From the NCBI GenBank assembly GCA_905116865.2, contig CAJHNH020005011.1, forward strand, positions 124,001 through 188,000: DNA of 64,000 nt, in the 5' to 3' direction. The notes under the pieces are model-generated. The model ran no database searches. It was not told the origin of the DNA and saw only the letters and a program-made list of their open reading frames with translations. Within the stretch, counting starts at the first letter, position 1. Each line of letters begins with the position of its first letter. Shown one piece after another: positions 48,995 to 60,800 of the stretch. The position numbers and the translations under genes were made by a program. The DNA is from Candidula unifasciata (taxonomy: Eukaryota > Mollusca > Gastropoda > Stylommatophora > Geomitridae).

Positions 48995-51625
48995 CATAAG
49001 TTTGATATAGCTAGTGTTTATAGATTTACAAGTCTCTGAGTGTAAGTTTGATATAGCTAGTGTTTATAGATTTACAAGTCTCTAAGTGTAAGTTTGATAT
49101 AGCTAGTGTTTATAGATTTACAAGTCTCTGAGTGTAAGTTTGATATAGCTAGTGTTTGTAGACTGACACCTGTCTAAGGGTAAGTTTGATATAGCTAGTG
49201 TTTATAGATTTACAAGTCTCTGAGTGTAAGTTTGATATAGCTAGTGTTTATAGATTGACTCCTCTCTAAGTGTAAGTTTGATATAGCTAGTGTTTATAGA
49301 TTTACAAGTCTCTGAGTGTAAGTTTGATATAGCTAGTGTTTATAGATTGACTCCTCTCTAAGTGTAAGTTTGATATAGCTAGTGTTTATAGACTGACACC
49401 TGTCTAAGTGTAAGTTTGATATAGCTAGTGTTTATAGATTTACAAGTCTCTGAGTGTAAGTTTGATATAGCTAGTGTTTATAGATTGACTCCTCTCTAAG
49501 TGTAAGTTTGATATAGCTAGTGTTTATAGACTGACACCTCTCTAAGTGTAAGTTTGATATAGCTAGTGTTTGTAGATTGACCCCTCTCTAAGTGTAAGTT
49601 TGATATAGCAAGTGTTTATAGATTTACAAGTCTCTGAGTGGAAGTTTGATATAGCTAGTGTTTATAGATTTACAAGTCTTTAAGTGTAAATTTGATATAG
49701 CTAGTATTTATAGATTTACAAGTCTCTGAGTGTAAGTTTGATATAGCTAGTGTTTATAGATTTACAAGTCTCTAAGTGGAAGTTTGATATAGCTAGTGTT
49801 TATAGATTGACACCTCTCTAAGTGTAAGTTTGATATAGCTAGTATTTATAGACTGACACCTCTCTAAGTGTAAGTTTGATATAGCTAGTATTTATAGACT
49901 GACACCTCTCTAAGTGTAAGTTTGATATAGCTAGTATTTAAAGATTTACACCTCTCTAAGTGTAAATTTGATATAGCTAGTGTTTATAGTATGACACCTC
50001 TCTAAGTGTAAGTTTGATATAGCTAGTGTTTATAGACTGACACCTCTCTAAGTGTAAATTTGATATAGCTAGTGTTTATAGACTGACACCTCTCTAAGTG
50101 TAAGTTTGATATAGCTAGTATTTATAGACTGACACCTGTCTAAGTGTAAGTTTGATATAGCTAGTGTTTATAGACTGACACCTCTCTAAGTGTAAATTTG
50201 ATATAGCTAGTGTTTATAGACTGACACCTCTCTAAGTGTAAGTTTGATATAGCTAGTGTTTATAGACTGACACCTCTCTAAGTGTAAATTTGATATAGCT
50301 AGTGTTTATAGACTGACACCTCTCTAAGTGTAAGTATTTAAAGACTGACACCTCTCTAAGTGTAAGTTTGATATAGCTAGTATTTATAGACTGACCCCTC
50401 TCTAAGTGTAAGTTTGATATAGCTAGTATTTATAGACTGACCCCTCTCTAAGTGTAAGTTTGATATAGCTAGTATTTATAGACTGACACCTGTCTAAGTG
50501 TAAGTTTGATATAGCTAGTATTTATAGACTGACACCTCTCTAAGTGTAAGTTTGATATAGCTAGTATTTATAGACTGACACCTCTCTAAGTGTAAGTTTG
50601 ATATAGCTAGTATTTAAAGATTTACACCTCTCTAAGTGTAAATTTGATATAGCTAGTGTTTATAGACTGACACCTCTCTAAGTGTAAATTTGATATAGCT
50701 AGTGTTTATAGACTGACACCTCTCTAAGTGTAAATTTGATATAGCTAGTGTTTATAGACTGACACCTCTCTAAGTGTAAGTATTTAAAGACTGACACCTC
50801 TCTAAGTGTAAGTTTGATATAGCTAGTATTTATAGACTGACCCCTCTCTAAGTGTAAGTTTGATATAGCTAGTATTTATAGACTGACTCCTCTCTAAGTG
50901 TAAGTTTGATATAGCTAGTATTTATAGACTGACACCTCTCTAAGTGTAAGTTTGATATAGCTAGTATTTATAGACTGACCCCTCTCTAAGTGTAAGTTTG
51001 ATATAGCTAGTATTTATAGACTGACACCTGTCTAAGTGTAAGTTTGATATAGCTAGTGTTTATAGACTGACACCTGTCTAAGTGTAAGTTTGATATAGCT
51101 AGTGTTTATAGACTGACACCTCTCTAAGTGTAAGTTTGATATAGCTAGTATTTATAGACTGACACCTGTCTAAGTGTAAGTTTGATATAGCTAGTGTTTA
51201 TAGACTGACACCTCTCTAAGTGTAAGTTTGATATAGCTAGTGTCTATAGATTTACAAGTCTCTAAGTGTAAGTTTGATATAGCTAGTATTTATAGATTGA
51301 CCCCTCTCTAAGTGTAAGTTTGATATAGCTAGTGTCTATAGATTTACAAGTCTCTGAGTGTAAGTTTGAAATAGCTAGTATTTATAGATTTACAAGTCTC
51401 TGAGTGTAAGTTTGATATAGCTAGTGTTTATAGATTTACAAGTCTCTAAGTGTAAGTTTGATATAGCTAGTGTTTATAGATTTACAAGTCTCTGAGTGTA
51501 AGTTTGATATAGCTAGTGTTTATAGATTGACACCTCTCTGAGTGTGTTTGATATAGCTAGTGTTTGTAGATTGACCCCTCTCTAAGTGTAAGTTTGATAT
51601 AGCTAGTGTTTGTAGATTGACCCTT
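48995..51625. repeat. 46-bp minisatellite, about 57 copies
   Basis: Units of 46 bp contain TGTAAGTTTGATATAGCTAG then TGTTTATAGACTGACACCTCTCTAAG. An ATTTACAAGTCTCTGAG version dominates both edges and the GACTGACACCTC version the centre. Short units lacking GTTTGATATAGCTA occur twice (50330 and 50778) within two matching blocks, evidence of a roughly 450-bp internal duplication. It ends about 35 bp before exon 5. Each unit carries TGTAAGT, a donor-like string. Confidence 0.97.
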
Positions 51626-51662
51626 CTGTAACACTGCATGTTTGACCATTGTTCCTCTCCAG
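51626..51662 (+). promoter_or_regulatory. Exon-5 acceptor region
   Basis: Only about 37 bases separate the last array unit from the exon. The tract GTTCCTCTCCAG ending at 51662 is a reasonable 3' splice site; the branch point must lie at the array edge or in this stretch. Confidence 0.7.
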
Positions 51663-51761
51663 TTAGGTGAGACGCCACTACATTGTGCTGCTTGGCATGG
51701 CTATGTGCAGATCACACGCATCTTGTGTGAAAATGGAGCCATGCTGACCCTACAGAACAAG
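51663..51761 (+). CDS. DAPK1: DAPK1 exon, ankyrin repeat (33 codons)
   Basis: The 99-bp exon encodes an ankyrin repeat beginning LGETPLHCAAWHGYVQITRI and ending LTLQNK. ETPLHCAAWHGY is the same as in the matching DAPK1 repeat from memory, again with a Trp unusual for ankyrin repeats. Next come LCENG (DAPK1: LCEAG) and a closing QNK. The junctions CTCTCCAG|TTA and AAG|GTAACT are phase 0. With the previous two exons it gives three successive DAPK1-specific motifs in the correct order, which excludes a generic ankyrin protein as the better explanation. Confidence 0.94.
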
Positions 51762-52350
51762 GTAACTGTTGTGCTAGTTTGTTGCTCTGTGCTGCAGGTT
51801 GACTGCATCAAATTTAGCAGTATTTCTGACAGCAGTGTGGGATAGCAGTGTATGACAGCTGTACAGTTGACAGCAGTTCAGGACAGCTATGTGAGGTAGC
51901 AGTGTGTAGGAGCAGTGTTTGACAGCTGTGCAACTTATATCACTGTGTGACAGCAGTGTCTGACATCTGTGCAAATGACAACAGTGAAGGGCAGTAATGT
52001 AGCAATGTATGACAACAGTGAAGGACAGTAATGTAGCAATGTATGACAGCAGTACAACTGATAGCAGTGTGTATGCAGCTGTTCTTATCAGATCAGATTG
52101 ACAGGAGTTGTATATGGATATATGTTCTTTGTAAATTTGTGTTTGTGCTGTATATGGATATATGTTCTTTGTAAATGTGTGTTCGTGCATGTTTTTTTTT
52201 CTTTAGTAAGTTTTTGAAGTAGGAATATATTCCTGATGAATTTTAGTTAACATTTGTGGGAATTTAGCCACTGTACCTGCCAAAACTGCCAAAACTGCCA
52301 TTTTTTATACCACCTATGCAGTGTAGGCAGGGTGGTCTTTGAGCCTGAGG
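51762..52350. other. Fifth intron, left part with eroded repeats
   Basis: Positions 51830-52080 are loosely repetitive (TGACAGCAGTGTATGACAGC-type units of about 20 bp with variable spacing). A pair of TATATGGATATATGTTCTTT segments occurs at 52110-52175. No exon was seen. Confidence 0.55.
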
Positions 52351-52353
52351 ATT

Positions 52354-52788
52354 TAGGGCTGCATGGCTAGTGCTGTCACCCTGGACTGTAAAGGTGAGGG
52401 TTTGGGGCTGCATGGCTAGTGCTGTCACCCTGGACTGTAAAGGTGAGGGTTTGGGGCTGCATGGCTGGTGCTGTCACCCTGGACTGAAGGTGAGGGTTTG
52501 GGGCTGCATGGCTAGTGCTGTCACCCTGGACTGTAAAGGTGAGGGTTTGGGGCTGCATGGCTAGTGCTGTCACCCTGGACTGAAGGTGAGGGTTTGGGGC
52601 TGCATGGCTAGTGCTGTCACCCTGGACTGTAAAGGTGAGGGTTTGGGGCTGCATGGCTAGTGCTGTCACCCTGGACTGAAGGTGAGGGTTTGGGGCTGCA
52701 TGGCTAGTGCTGTCACCCTGGACTGTAAAGGTGAGGGTTTGGGGCTGCATGGCTAGTGCTGTCACCCTGGACTGTAAAGGTGAGGATT
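52354..52788. repeat. 46/49-bp minisatellite, about 9 copies
   Basis: Units contain GGGCTGCATGGCTAGTGCTG, then TCACCCTGGACTGTAAAGGTGAGGGTTTGG. Copies with GACTGAAGG are three bases shorter. Each unit carries AAGGTGAGGG, a near-perfect donor consensus. Confidence 0.95.
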
Positions 52789-52794
52789 TTATTT

Positions 52795-52925
52795 TTGCTC
52801 CTAACAGAAAAAAAACCCCTCCCCAACGTTACCAAGGATTCAAACCCAGGTTTCTTGCATGAGAGCCCAGTATTCTATAGGTTCTGCCAGCCGTTGCTCT
52901 TAGCAAACATATTTCTAGGCAGATT
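52795..52925 (-). mobile_element. Probable tRNA-derived SINE head
   Basis: In reverse complement the segment reads AGCAACGGCTGGCAGAACC, then about 30 bases later ACCTGGGTTTGAATCCTTGG. GGTTTGAATCC is a good RNA polymerase III B box, and the spacing is tRNA-like. An A-rich/T-rich stretch follows toward 52795. Body and tail are not defined. Confidence 0.55.
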
Positions 52926-53504
52926 TATGTGAGCATATTCCTGTTTTTTGTGTAACATATTTTACTGATGGTAATGTTTCTCACCACATTCTCATATTGC
53001 TCAGGTGATTTACCTGTCTTTTGTACACCTGCAAAATGGATCACTGACATAAGGCTCAAAACGCATGGTATTATTTGCTGTAGGAAACATGTTTATCTAG
53101 GGCACATTTTGCAAATACAGAGCCCACAATTCTTTTGAGTGCATAAAAATAGAATTCTGTATAGAAATTGGGTCAGCAGGGGGCAGCCAATGTGTCAGTG
53201 GTTCCAGGCCAGTGTTTGCAGGAGAGGGGTCTCTTTTGGATGCTGGGGATCTCTGAAGATATCTAGGCTGATTGAAGCTTGATGCAGCCTTTGTAGGGGA
53301 GTTAGGATAAATAAATCACTGTGTTGACATAAGAAAATTGACAGTTTTAAAGGTGGTGAGAATTAACATAGGACTTGATGAACTCGTGTAGACAGCTGTA
53401 CATCTGCCAATCTTCTACTTCGTTTCTCTTTCACATGGAGCAAGACAAACCTAAATATCAACTACTGTAGCTCAGAGATCAGAGTAGCTGACTACAGAAT
53501 ACAT
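52926..53504. other. Fifth intron, unique DNA
   Basis: No repeats, exon or element recognised. Confidence 0.5.
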
Positions 53505-53965
53505 TTGTCTAGGTTTGACTTCCTCTACAGATTCCTCCTGTTGAAGTTTTGACTTCCTCTACAGATTCCACCCGTTAAAGAGGTTCTTTCTCACTTTTGA
53601 CTTCCTCTACAGATTCCACGGTTGAAGAATTTCTGTCTCATTTGTGATTTCCTCTACAAATTTCACCTGTTGAAGAGGTTCTGTCTCAGTTTTGACTTCC
53701 TTTTATGGATTCCACCTGTTAAAGAGGTTGTTTCTCACTGTTAACTTCCTCTACAGATTCCACCTGTTAAAGAGGTTCTTTCTCACTTTTGACTTCCTCT
53801 ACAGATTCCACTGTTAAAGAGGTTTTTTCTCACTTTTGACTTCCTCTACAGATTCCACCTGTTAAAGAGGTTTTTTCTCACTTTTGACTTCCTCTACAGA
53901 TTCCACCTGTTGTAGAGGTTGTTTCTCACTGTTAACTTCCACCTGTTGTAGAGGATGGTTCTCTG
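53505..53965. repeat. ~48-bp minisatellite, about 9 diverged copies
   Basis: Units contain TTTGACTTCCTCTACAGATT followed by CCACCTGTTAAAGAGGTT and CTTTCTCAC. Lengths vary by a few bases. Each unit includes TTCCTCTACAG, which resembles a 3' splice site. Confidence 0.93.
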
Positions 53966-54047
53966 TCTGTAGGATTTCTTTCCTAATATTTCCTCCAGGG
54001 CACTGTCCCTGCAGCCTACTTTTGCCATTTTAACTGTTTATATTTTT

Positions 54048-54625
54048 ACCTGAGACCTCGCATTATTTCAGCTTGTCTGTGAAGACTAGCTATGGGACTA
54101 CCTGAGACCTCCCATTATTTCAGCTTGTCTGTGAAGACTAGCTATGGGACTACCTGAGACCTCCCATTATTTCAGCTTGTCTGTGAAGACTAGCTATGGG
54201 ACTACCTGAGACCTCCCATTGTTTTAGCTTGTCTGTGAAGACTAGCTATGGGACTACCTGAGACCTTGCATTATTTCAGCTTGTCTGTGAAAACTAGCTA
54301 TGGGACTACTTGAGACCTCCCATTATTTCAGCTTGTCTGTGAAGACTAGCTATGGGACTACCTGAGACCTCCCATTATTTCAGCTTGTCTGTGAAGACTA
54401 GCTATGGGACTACCTGAGACCTCCCATTGTTTTAGCTTGTCTGTGAAGACTAGCTATGGCACTACCTGAGACCTCCCATTATTTCAGCTTGTCTGTGAAG
54501 ACTAGCTATGGGACTACCTGAGACCTCCCATTGTTTTAGCTTGTCTGTGAAGACTAGCTATGGGACTACCTGATATCTCCCATTATTTCAGCTTGTCTGT
54601 GAAGACTAGCTATGGGACTACCTGA
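54048..54625. repeat. 52-bp minisatellite, 11 copies
   Basis: Units of 52 bp with ACCTGAGACCTCCCATTATT, TCAGCTTGTCTGTGAAGACT and AGCTATGGGACT. CATTATTTC and CATTGTTTT versions recur in a regular order, hinting at multi-unit duplication. Confidence 0.96.
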
Positions 54626-55367
54626 GTGTTTGCTATCGTTGACCCAGCAGAGCCTTCAGCTCAGTGCCAGGTTGTGATATCCCTGAAGAAAAAGTCCTGT
54701 TCATCTTGCATGAGAAACCTAGACAGCCTGTGGAAATAACAGACAGGTACATGATGTGTAAAGCTGTCTCACCAGAACCATAGACCAGCTGGCCAGATCT
54801 GTTCGCTACAGTTCTTGCCCATTCCTGAGAAAAAAGTTGAAACAAATTAAGACTCATCCAAGTTCTAGCACACTGGTTGTATTAGAAACAAAAGACGTAT
54901 ACCAAGCAAAAGTTTTCGAGTCTGAACAGAACATTATTAAGATGTTAGAGTTGACGATCAAGCTGTTAGTACAAGACAGCACTAAAAGCCAGGTGGCAGT
55001 TGCAGACACTAGAACCAGTTAACAAAGTGACTGGAAGTGAAGAACACAACGCAACCTCAAGAGTGTGTAACCACAGTTGCCAAAACAGCAGCTTTTCGGA
55101 ATATCATTGTTGTTATTTGTGACATTGCTGAGGTATCACAATCAAGACAGTAAAGAATAGAAGAGTTGTTTCTAGACATTTTGTTATACAAGCATCAGAG
55201 TCGTGTGAGAAGCATGAAACAATCATGAGAGACCATCACCACCACTACTATCCACACGATCATCTTTCTCCTCATCTACATTCTTCAGTTGACTCCTACT
55301 GTAGCAAACAAAAGATGAACCTGGGTGTGACATCACTACACAGAGAAGAGAGCTGTGCTACAGACTG
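54626..55367. other. Fifth intron, unique DNA before the 28-bp array
   Basis: Non-repetitive. Short frames on both strands (54633-54857 minus, 54837-55022 plus) have no recognisable motif and are not annotated as genes. Confidence 0.5.
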
Positions 55368-55978
55368 TGCCATGTTATGTTGTATTAACCATGATATTTT
55401 GACCATGCTGTATTAACCATGATATTTTGACCATGCTGTATTAACCATGATATTTTGACCATGCTGTATTAACTATGATATATTGACCATGCTGTATTAA
55501 CCATGATATTTTGACCATGCTGTATTAACCATGATATTTTGACCATGCTGTATTAACTATGATATATTGACCATGCTGTATTAACCATGATATTTTGACC
55601 ATGCTGTATTAACCATGATATTTTAACCATGCTGTATTAACCATGATATTTTGACCATGCTGTATTAACTATGATATATTGACCATGGTGTATTAACCAT
55701 GATATTTTGACCATGCTGTATTAACTATGATATATTGACCATGCTGTATTAACCATGATATTTTGACCATGCTGTATTAACCATGATATTTTAACCATGC
55801 TGTATTAACCATGATATTTTGACCATGCTGTATTAACTATGATATATTGACCATGGTGTATTGACTATGATATATTGACCATGCTGTATTAACCATGATA
55901 TTTTGACCATGCTGTATTAACTTTGATATATTGACCATGCTGTATTAACTATGATATATTGACCATGGTGTATTGACA
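55368..55978. repeat. 28-bp minisatellite reaching the exon-6 acceptor
   Basis: About 21 units of 28 bp with CCATGCTGTATTAACCATGA and TATTTTGA; an ACTATGATATATTGA version alternates. The last unit, CCATGGTGTATTGACAG, ends as the acceptor of exon 6. Each unit has TATTAAC, close to a branch-point consensus, but there is no proper pyrimidine tract. Confidence 0.95.
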
Positions 55979-55979
55979 G

Positions 55980-56078
55980 GAGAAAGAAACAGCTCTACAC
56001 TGTGCTGCAGTCAGGGGAAATGTGGACTGTGTCCGAGTTTTACTGGAGTTTGGTGTCCCCCTCAATTACACAGATAAG
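55980..56078 (+). CDS. DAPK1: DAPK1 exon, ankyrin repeat (33 codons)
   Basis: The 99-bp exon encodes an ankyrin repeat beginning EKETALHCAAVRGNVDCVRV and ending LNYTDK. The ankyrin core (ET-A-LH-C-AA-x-RG, then V-x-V-LLEFG) is clear; the matching DAPK1 repeat has EGETPLLTASARG at this place and ends NACDK. Junctions are TTGACAG|GAG and AAG|GTATGT, phase 0. The upstream splice signal is weak and repeat-derived, and the last 16 exonic bases plus donor are repeated in tandem downstream. It is the last coding exon in the window; the rest of the ankyrin domain must follow beyond 64000. Confidence 0.9.
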
Positions 56079-56454
56079 GTATGTAGTCTTGTTTATACTT
56101 ACATTATTGTGAGATGTCCAATTACACAGATAAGGTATGTAGTCTTGTTTATACTTACATTATTGTGAGATGTCCAATTACACAGATAAGGTATGTAGTC
56201 TTGTTTATACTTACATTATTGTGAGATGTCCAATTACACAGATAAGGTATGTAGTCTTGTTTATACTTACATTATTGTGAGATGTCCAATTACACAGATA
56301 AGGTATGTAGTCTTGTTTATACTTACATTATTGTGAGATGTCCAATTACACAGATAAGGTATGTAGTCTTGTTTATACTTACATTATTGTGAGATGTCCA
56401 ATTACACAGATAAGGTATGTAGTCTTGTTTATACTTACATTATTGTAAGATGTC
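56063..56454. repeat. 56-bp tandem repeat that duplicates the exon-6 donor
   Basis: Seven 56-bp copies start at 56063, 56119, 56175, 56231, 56287, 56343 and 56399. Copy one begins in the exon: CAATTACACAGATAAG is exonic and GTATGTAGTC is the start of the intron. Every later copy repeats AGATAAG|GTATGT exactly, so six extra candidate donors stand at 56135, 56191, 56247, 56303, 56359 and 56415. Confidence 0.97.
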
Positions 56455-56489
56455 ATCTTTAGTACCCGGGTGCACATGCATGTTTTCCT

Positions 56490-57235
56490 GCAGGACTCTA
56501 TCTCACTTTACAGTAGACCCTCTGTTTATCTCATCTTACAGTAGACCCTCTGTTTATCTCACTTTACAGTAGACCCTCTTTTTATCTCTTCTTACAGTAG
56601 ACCCTCTGTTTATCTCTTCTTACAGTAGACCCTCTGTTTATCTCACTTTACAGTAGACACTCTGTTTATCTCATCTTACAGAAGACACTCTGTTTATCTC
56701 ACTTTACAGTAGATCCTCTGTTTATCTCTTCTTATAGTAGACCCTCTGTTTATCTCATCTTACAGTAGACCATCTATCTTATCTTACAGTAGACCCTCTG
56801 TTTATCTCATCTTACAGTAGACCCTCTGTTTATCTCATTTTACAGTAGACCATCTATCTCATCTTACAGTAGACCCTCTGTTTATCTCATCTTACAGTAG
56901 ACCCTTTGTTTATCTCACTTTACAGTAGACCCCCTGTTTATCGCACTTTACAGTAGACCATCTGTTTATCTCACTTTACAGTAGACCCCCTGTTTATCTC
57001 ACTTTACAGTAGATGCTCTGTTTATCTCACTTTACAGTAGATCCTATGTTTATCTCACCATACAGTAGACCATCTGTTTATCTTACCTTACAGTAGATTA
57101 TCTGTTTATCTCACTCTACAGTAGACTGTCTGTTTATCTCACCTTACAGTAGACTGTCTGTTTATCTCTCCTTACTGTAGACCCTCTGTTTATCTCACTT
57201 TACAGTAGACCCTCTTTTTTTATCTCACCTTGCAG
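56490..57235. repeat. ~28-bp minisatellite of acceptor-like units
   Basis: About 26 diverged units with CTGTTTATCTCACTTTACAG then TAGACCCT. Each has a pyrimidine-rich stretch followed by ACAG, so each resembles a 3' splice site. CATCTTACAG and CTTCTTACAG variants are common. Confidence 0.93.
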
Positions 57236-57865
57236 CAGACCCGAGATATTTATTCAGGTATGTTCACTTCTATTGTCTGCTTATTTGGATCCTGATTTTG
57301 GTTGTCTAATTTTCTTGTAGCTCTTCACCATCTTTTTGTTTGTCTTCAATGCTAGTTTCCATTGTATACAGTCTAATTAAGTCTTGTGGAGAGTTCTTAG
57401 GGCTCTGATTCTGTTCTAGATAAAAGCCCCACATCAGCAAACCATGGATTGTGCGGGATCTCCCATCAGTTGAGACAAATATTTTACAGAATAATGTATC
57501 CTAGACTTCCTCTACAATCCGCTGGCAACAGAACAAATCCTGGCTGAACTCAAGCTGGTGATTGGTAAACGTATCCTATGCCATTGATTGTACAGAGAGC
57601 ATTGCTCACATCTTGGTGTGGCTTCCGTGCCATTGATTGCACAGAGAGCATTGCTCACATCTTGGTGTGGCTTCCATGATTTCTAGGATATTGATCTCAA
57701 AAATGAATATTCTTGTCATTTACCGTAAGCCTTTATGTCAGACTTGATCAAACTTGTTATGTATATAGACATGTAAAGACAGCCCATGACAGGAGTTGAG
57801 ATGTAAGATAGTAGAAAGATGGTATATGACATATAGTCACATAAAGTACTACATGAAATATTTTG
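57236..57865. other. Sixth intron, unique DNA with a 49-bp pair
   Basis: Two adjacent copies of about 49 bp occur at 57579-57677, with CATTGATTGTACAGAGAGC and CATTGCTCACATCTTGGTG. Otherwise non-repetitive; no exon was seen. Confidence 0.6.
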
Positions 57866-60800
57866 TCGGATAAGGCAGTACCTAGCATATGTAGACACAT
57901 AAGGTAGTACCTAACATATGTAGACACATAAGGTAGTACCTAGCATATGTAGACACATAAGGCAGTACCTAACATATGTAGACACATAAGGCAGTACCTA
58001 ACATATGTAGACACATAAGGCAGTACCTAACATATGTAGACACATAAGGCAGTACCTAACATATGTAGACACATAAGGCAGTACCTAACATATGTAGACA
58101 CATAAGGTAGTACCTAACATATGTAGACACATAAGGCAGTACCTAACATATGTAGACACATAAGGTAGTACCTAACATATGTAGACACATAAGGCAGTAC
58201 CTAACATATGTAGACACATAAGGTAGTACCTAACATATGTAGACACATAAGGTAGTACCTAACATATGTAGACACATAAGGCAGTACCTAACATATGTAG
58301 ACACATAAGACAGTACCTAACATATGTAGACACATAAGGCAGTACCTAACATATGTAGACACATAAGGCAGTACCTAACATATGTAGACACATAAGGCAG
58401 TACCTAACATATGTAGACACATAAGGCAGTACCTAACATATGTAGACACATAAGGCAGTACCTAACATATGTAGACACATAAGGCAGTACCTAACATATG
58501 TAGACACATAAGGTAGTACCTAACATATGTAGACACATAAGGTAGTACCTAACATATGTAGACATATGTAGACACATAAGGTAGTAGACACATAAGGTAG
58601 TACCTAACATATGTAGACACATAAGGTAGTACCTAACATATGTAGACACATAAGGCAGTACCTAACATATGTAGACACATAAGGTAGTACCTAACATATG
58701 TAGACACATAAGGTAGTACCTAACATATGTAGACACATAAGGTAGTACCTAACATATGTAGACACATAAGGTAGTACCTAACATATGTAGACACATAAGG
58801 TAGTACCTAACATATGTAGACACATAAGGCAGTACCTAACATATGTAGACACATAAGGCAGTACCTAACATATGTAGACACATAAGGTAGTACCTAACAT
58901 ATGTAGACACATAAGGCAGTACCTAACATATGTAGACACATAAGGTAGTACCTAACATATGTAGACACATAAGGTAGTACCTAACATATGTAGACACATA
59001 AGGCAGTACCTAACATATGTAGACACATAAGGTAGTACCTAACATATGTAGACACATAAGGCAGTACCTAACATATGTAGACACATAAGGCAGTACCTAA
59101 CATATGTAGACACATAAGGCAGTACCTAACATATGTAGACACATAAGGCAGTACCTAACATATGTAGACACATAAGGTAGTACCTAACATATGTAGACAC
59201 ATAAGGTAGTACCTAACATATGTAGACACATAAGGCAGTACCTAACATATGTAGACACATAAGGTAGTACCTAACATATGTAGACACATAAGGCAGTACC
59301 TAACATATGTAGACACATAAGGTAGTACCTAACATATGTAGACACATAAGGCAGTACCTAACATATGTAGACACATAAGGCAGTACCTAACATATGTAGA
59401 CACATAAGGTAGTACCTAACATATGTAGACACATAAGGCAGTACCTAACATATGTAGACACATAAGGCAGTACCTAACATATGTAGACACATAAGGCAGT
59501 ACCTAACATATGTAGACACATAAGGCAGTACCTAACATATGTAGACACATAAGGCAGTACCTAACATATGTAGACACATAAGGCAGTACCTAACATATGT
59601 AGACACATAAGGTAGTACCTAACATATGTAGACACATAAGGTAGTACCTAACATATGTAGACACATAAGGTAGTACCTAACATATGTAGACACATAAGGT
59701 AGTACCTAACATATGTAGACACATAAGGTAGTACCTAACATATGTAGACACATAAGACAGTACCTAACATATGTAGACACATAAGGCAGTACCTAACATA
59801 TGTAGACACATAAGGTAGTACCTAACATATGTAGACACATAAGGTAGTACCTAACATATGTAGACACATAAGGCAGTACCTAACATATGTAGACACATAA
59901 GGCAGTACCTAACATATGTAGACACATAAGGTAGTACCTAACATATGTAGACACACATAAGGTAGTACCTAACATATGTAGACACATAAGGTAGTACCTA
60001 ACATATGTAGACACATAAGGCAGTACCTAACATATGTAGACACATAACATATGTAGACACATAAGGCAGTACCTAACATATGTAGACACATAAGGCAGTA
60101 CCTAACATATGTAGACACATAAGGCAGTACCTAACATATGTAGACACATAAGGTAGTACCTAACATATGTAGACACATAAGGTAGTACCTAACATATGTA
60201 GACACATAAGGCAGTACCTAACATATGTAGACACATAAGGCAGTACCTAACATATGTAGACACATAAGGCAGTACCTAACATATGTAGACACATAAGGCA
60301 GTACCTAACATATGTAGACACATAAGGCAGTACCTAACATATGTAGACACATAAGGCAGTACCTAACATATGTAGACACATAAGGCAGTACCTAACATAT
60401 GTACACATAAGGTAGTACCTAACATATGTAGACACATAAGGTAGTACCTAACATATGTAGACACATAAGGCAGTACCTAACATATGTAGACACATAAGGT
60501 AGTACCTAACATATGTAGACACATAAGGCAGTACCTAACATATGTAGACACATAAGGCAGTACCTAACATATGTAGACACATAAGGCAGTACCTAACATA
60601 TGTAGACACATAAGGTAGTACCTAACATATGTAGACACATAAGGTAGTACCTAACATATGTAGACACATAAGGCAGTACCTAACATATGTAGACACATAA
60701 GACACATAAGTAGTACCTAACATATGTAGACACATAAGGTAGTACCTAACATATGTAGACACATAAGGTACCTAACATATGTAGACACATAAGGCAGTAC

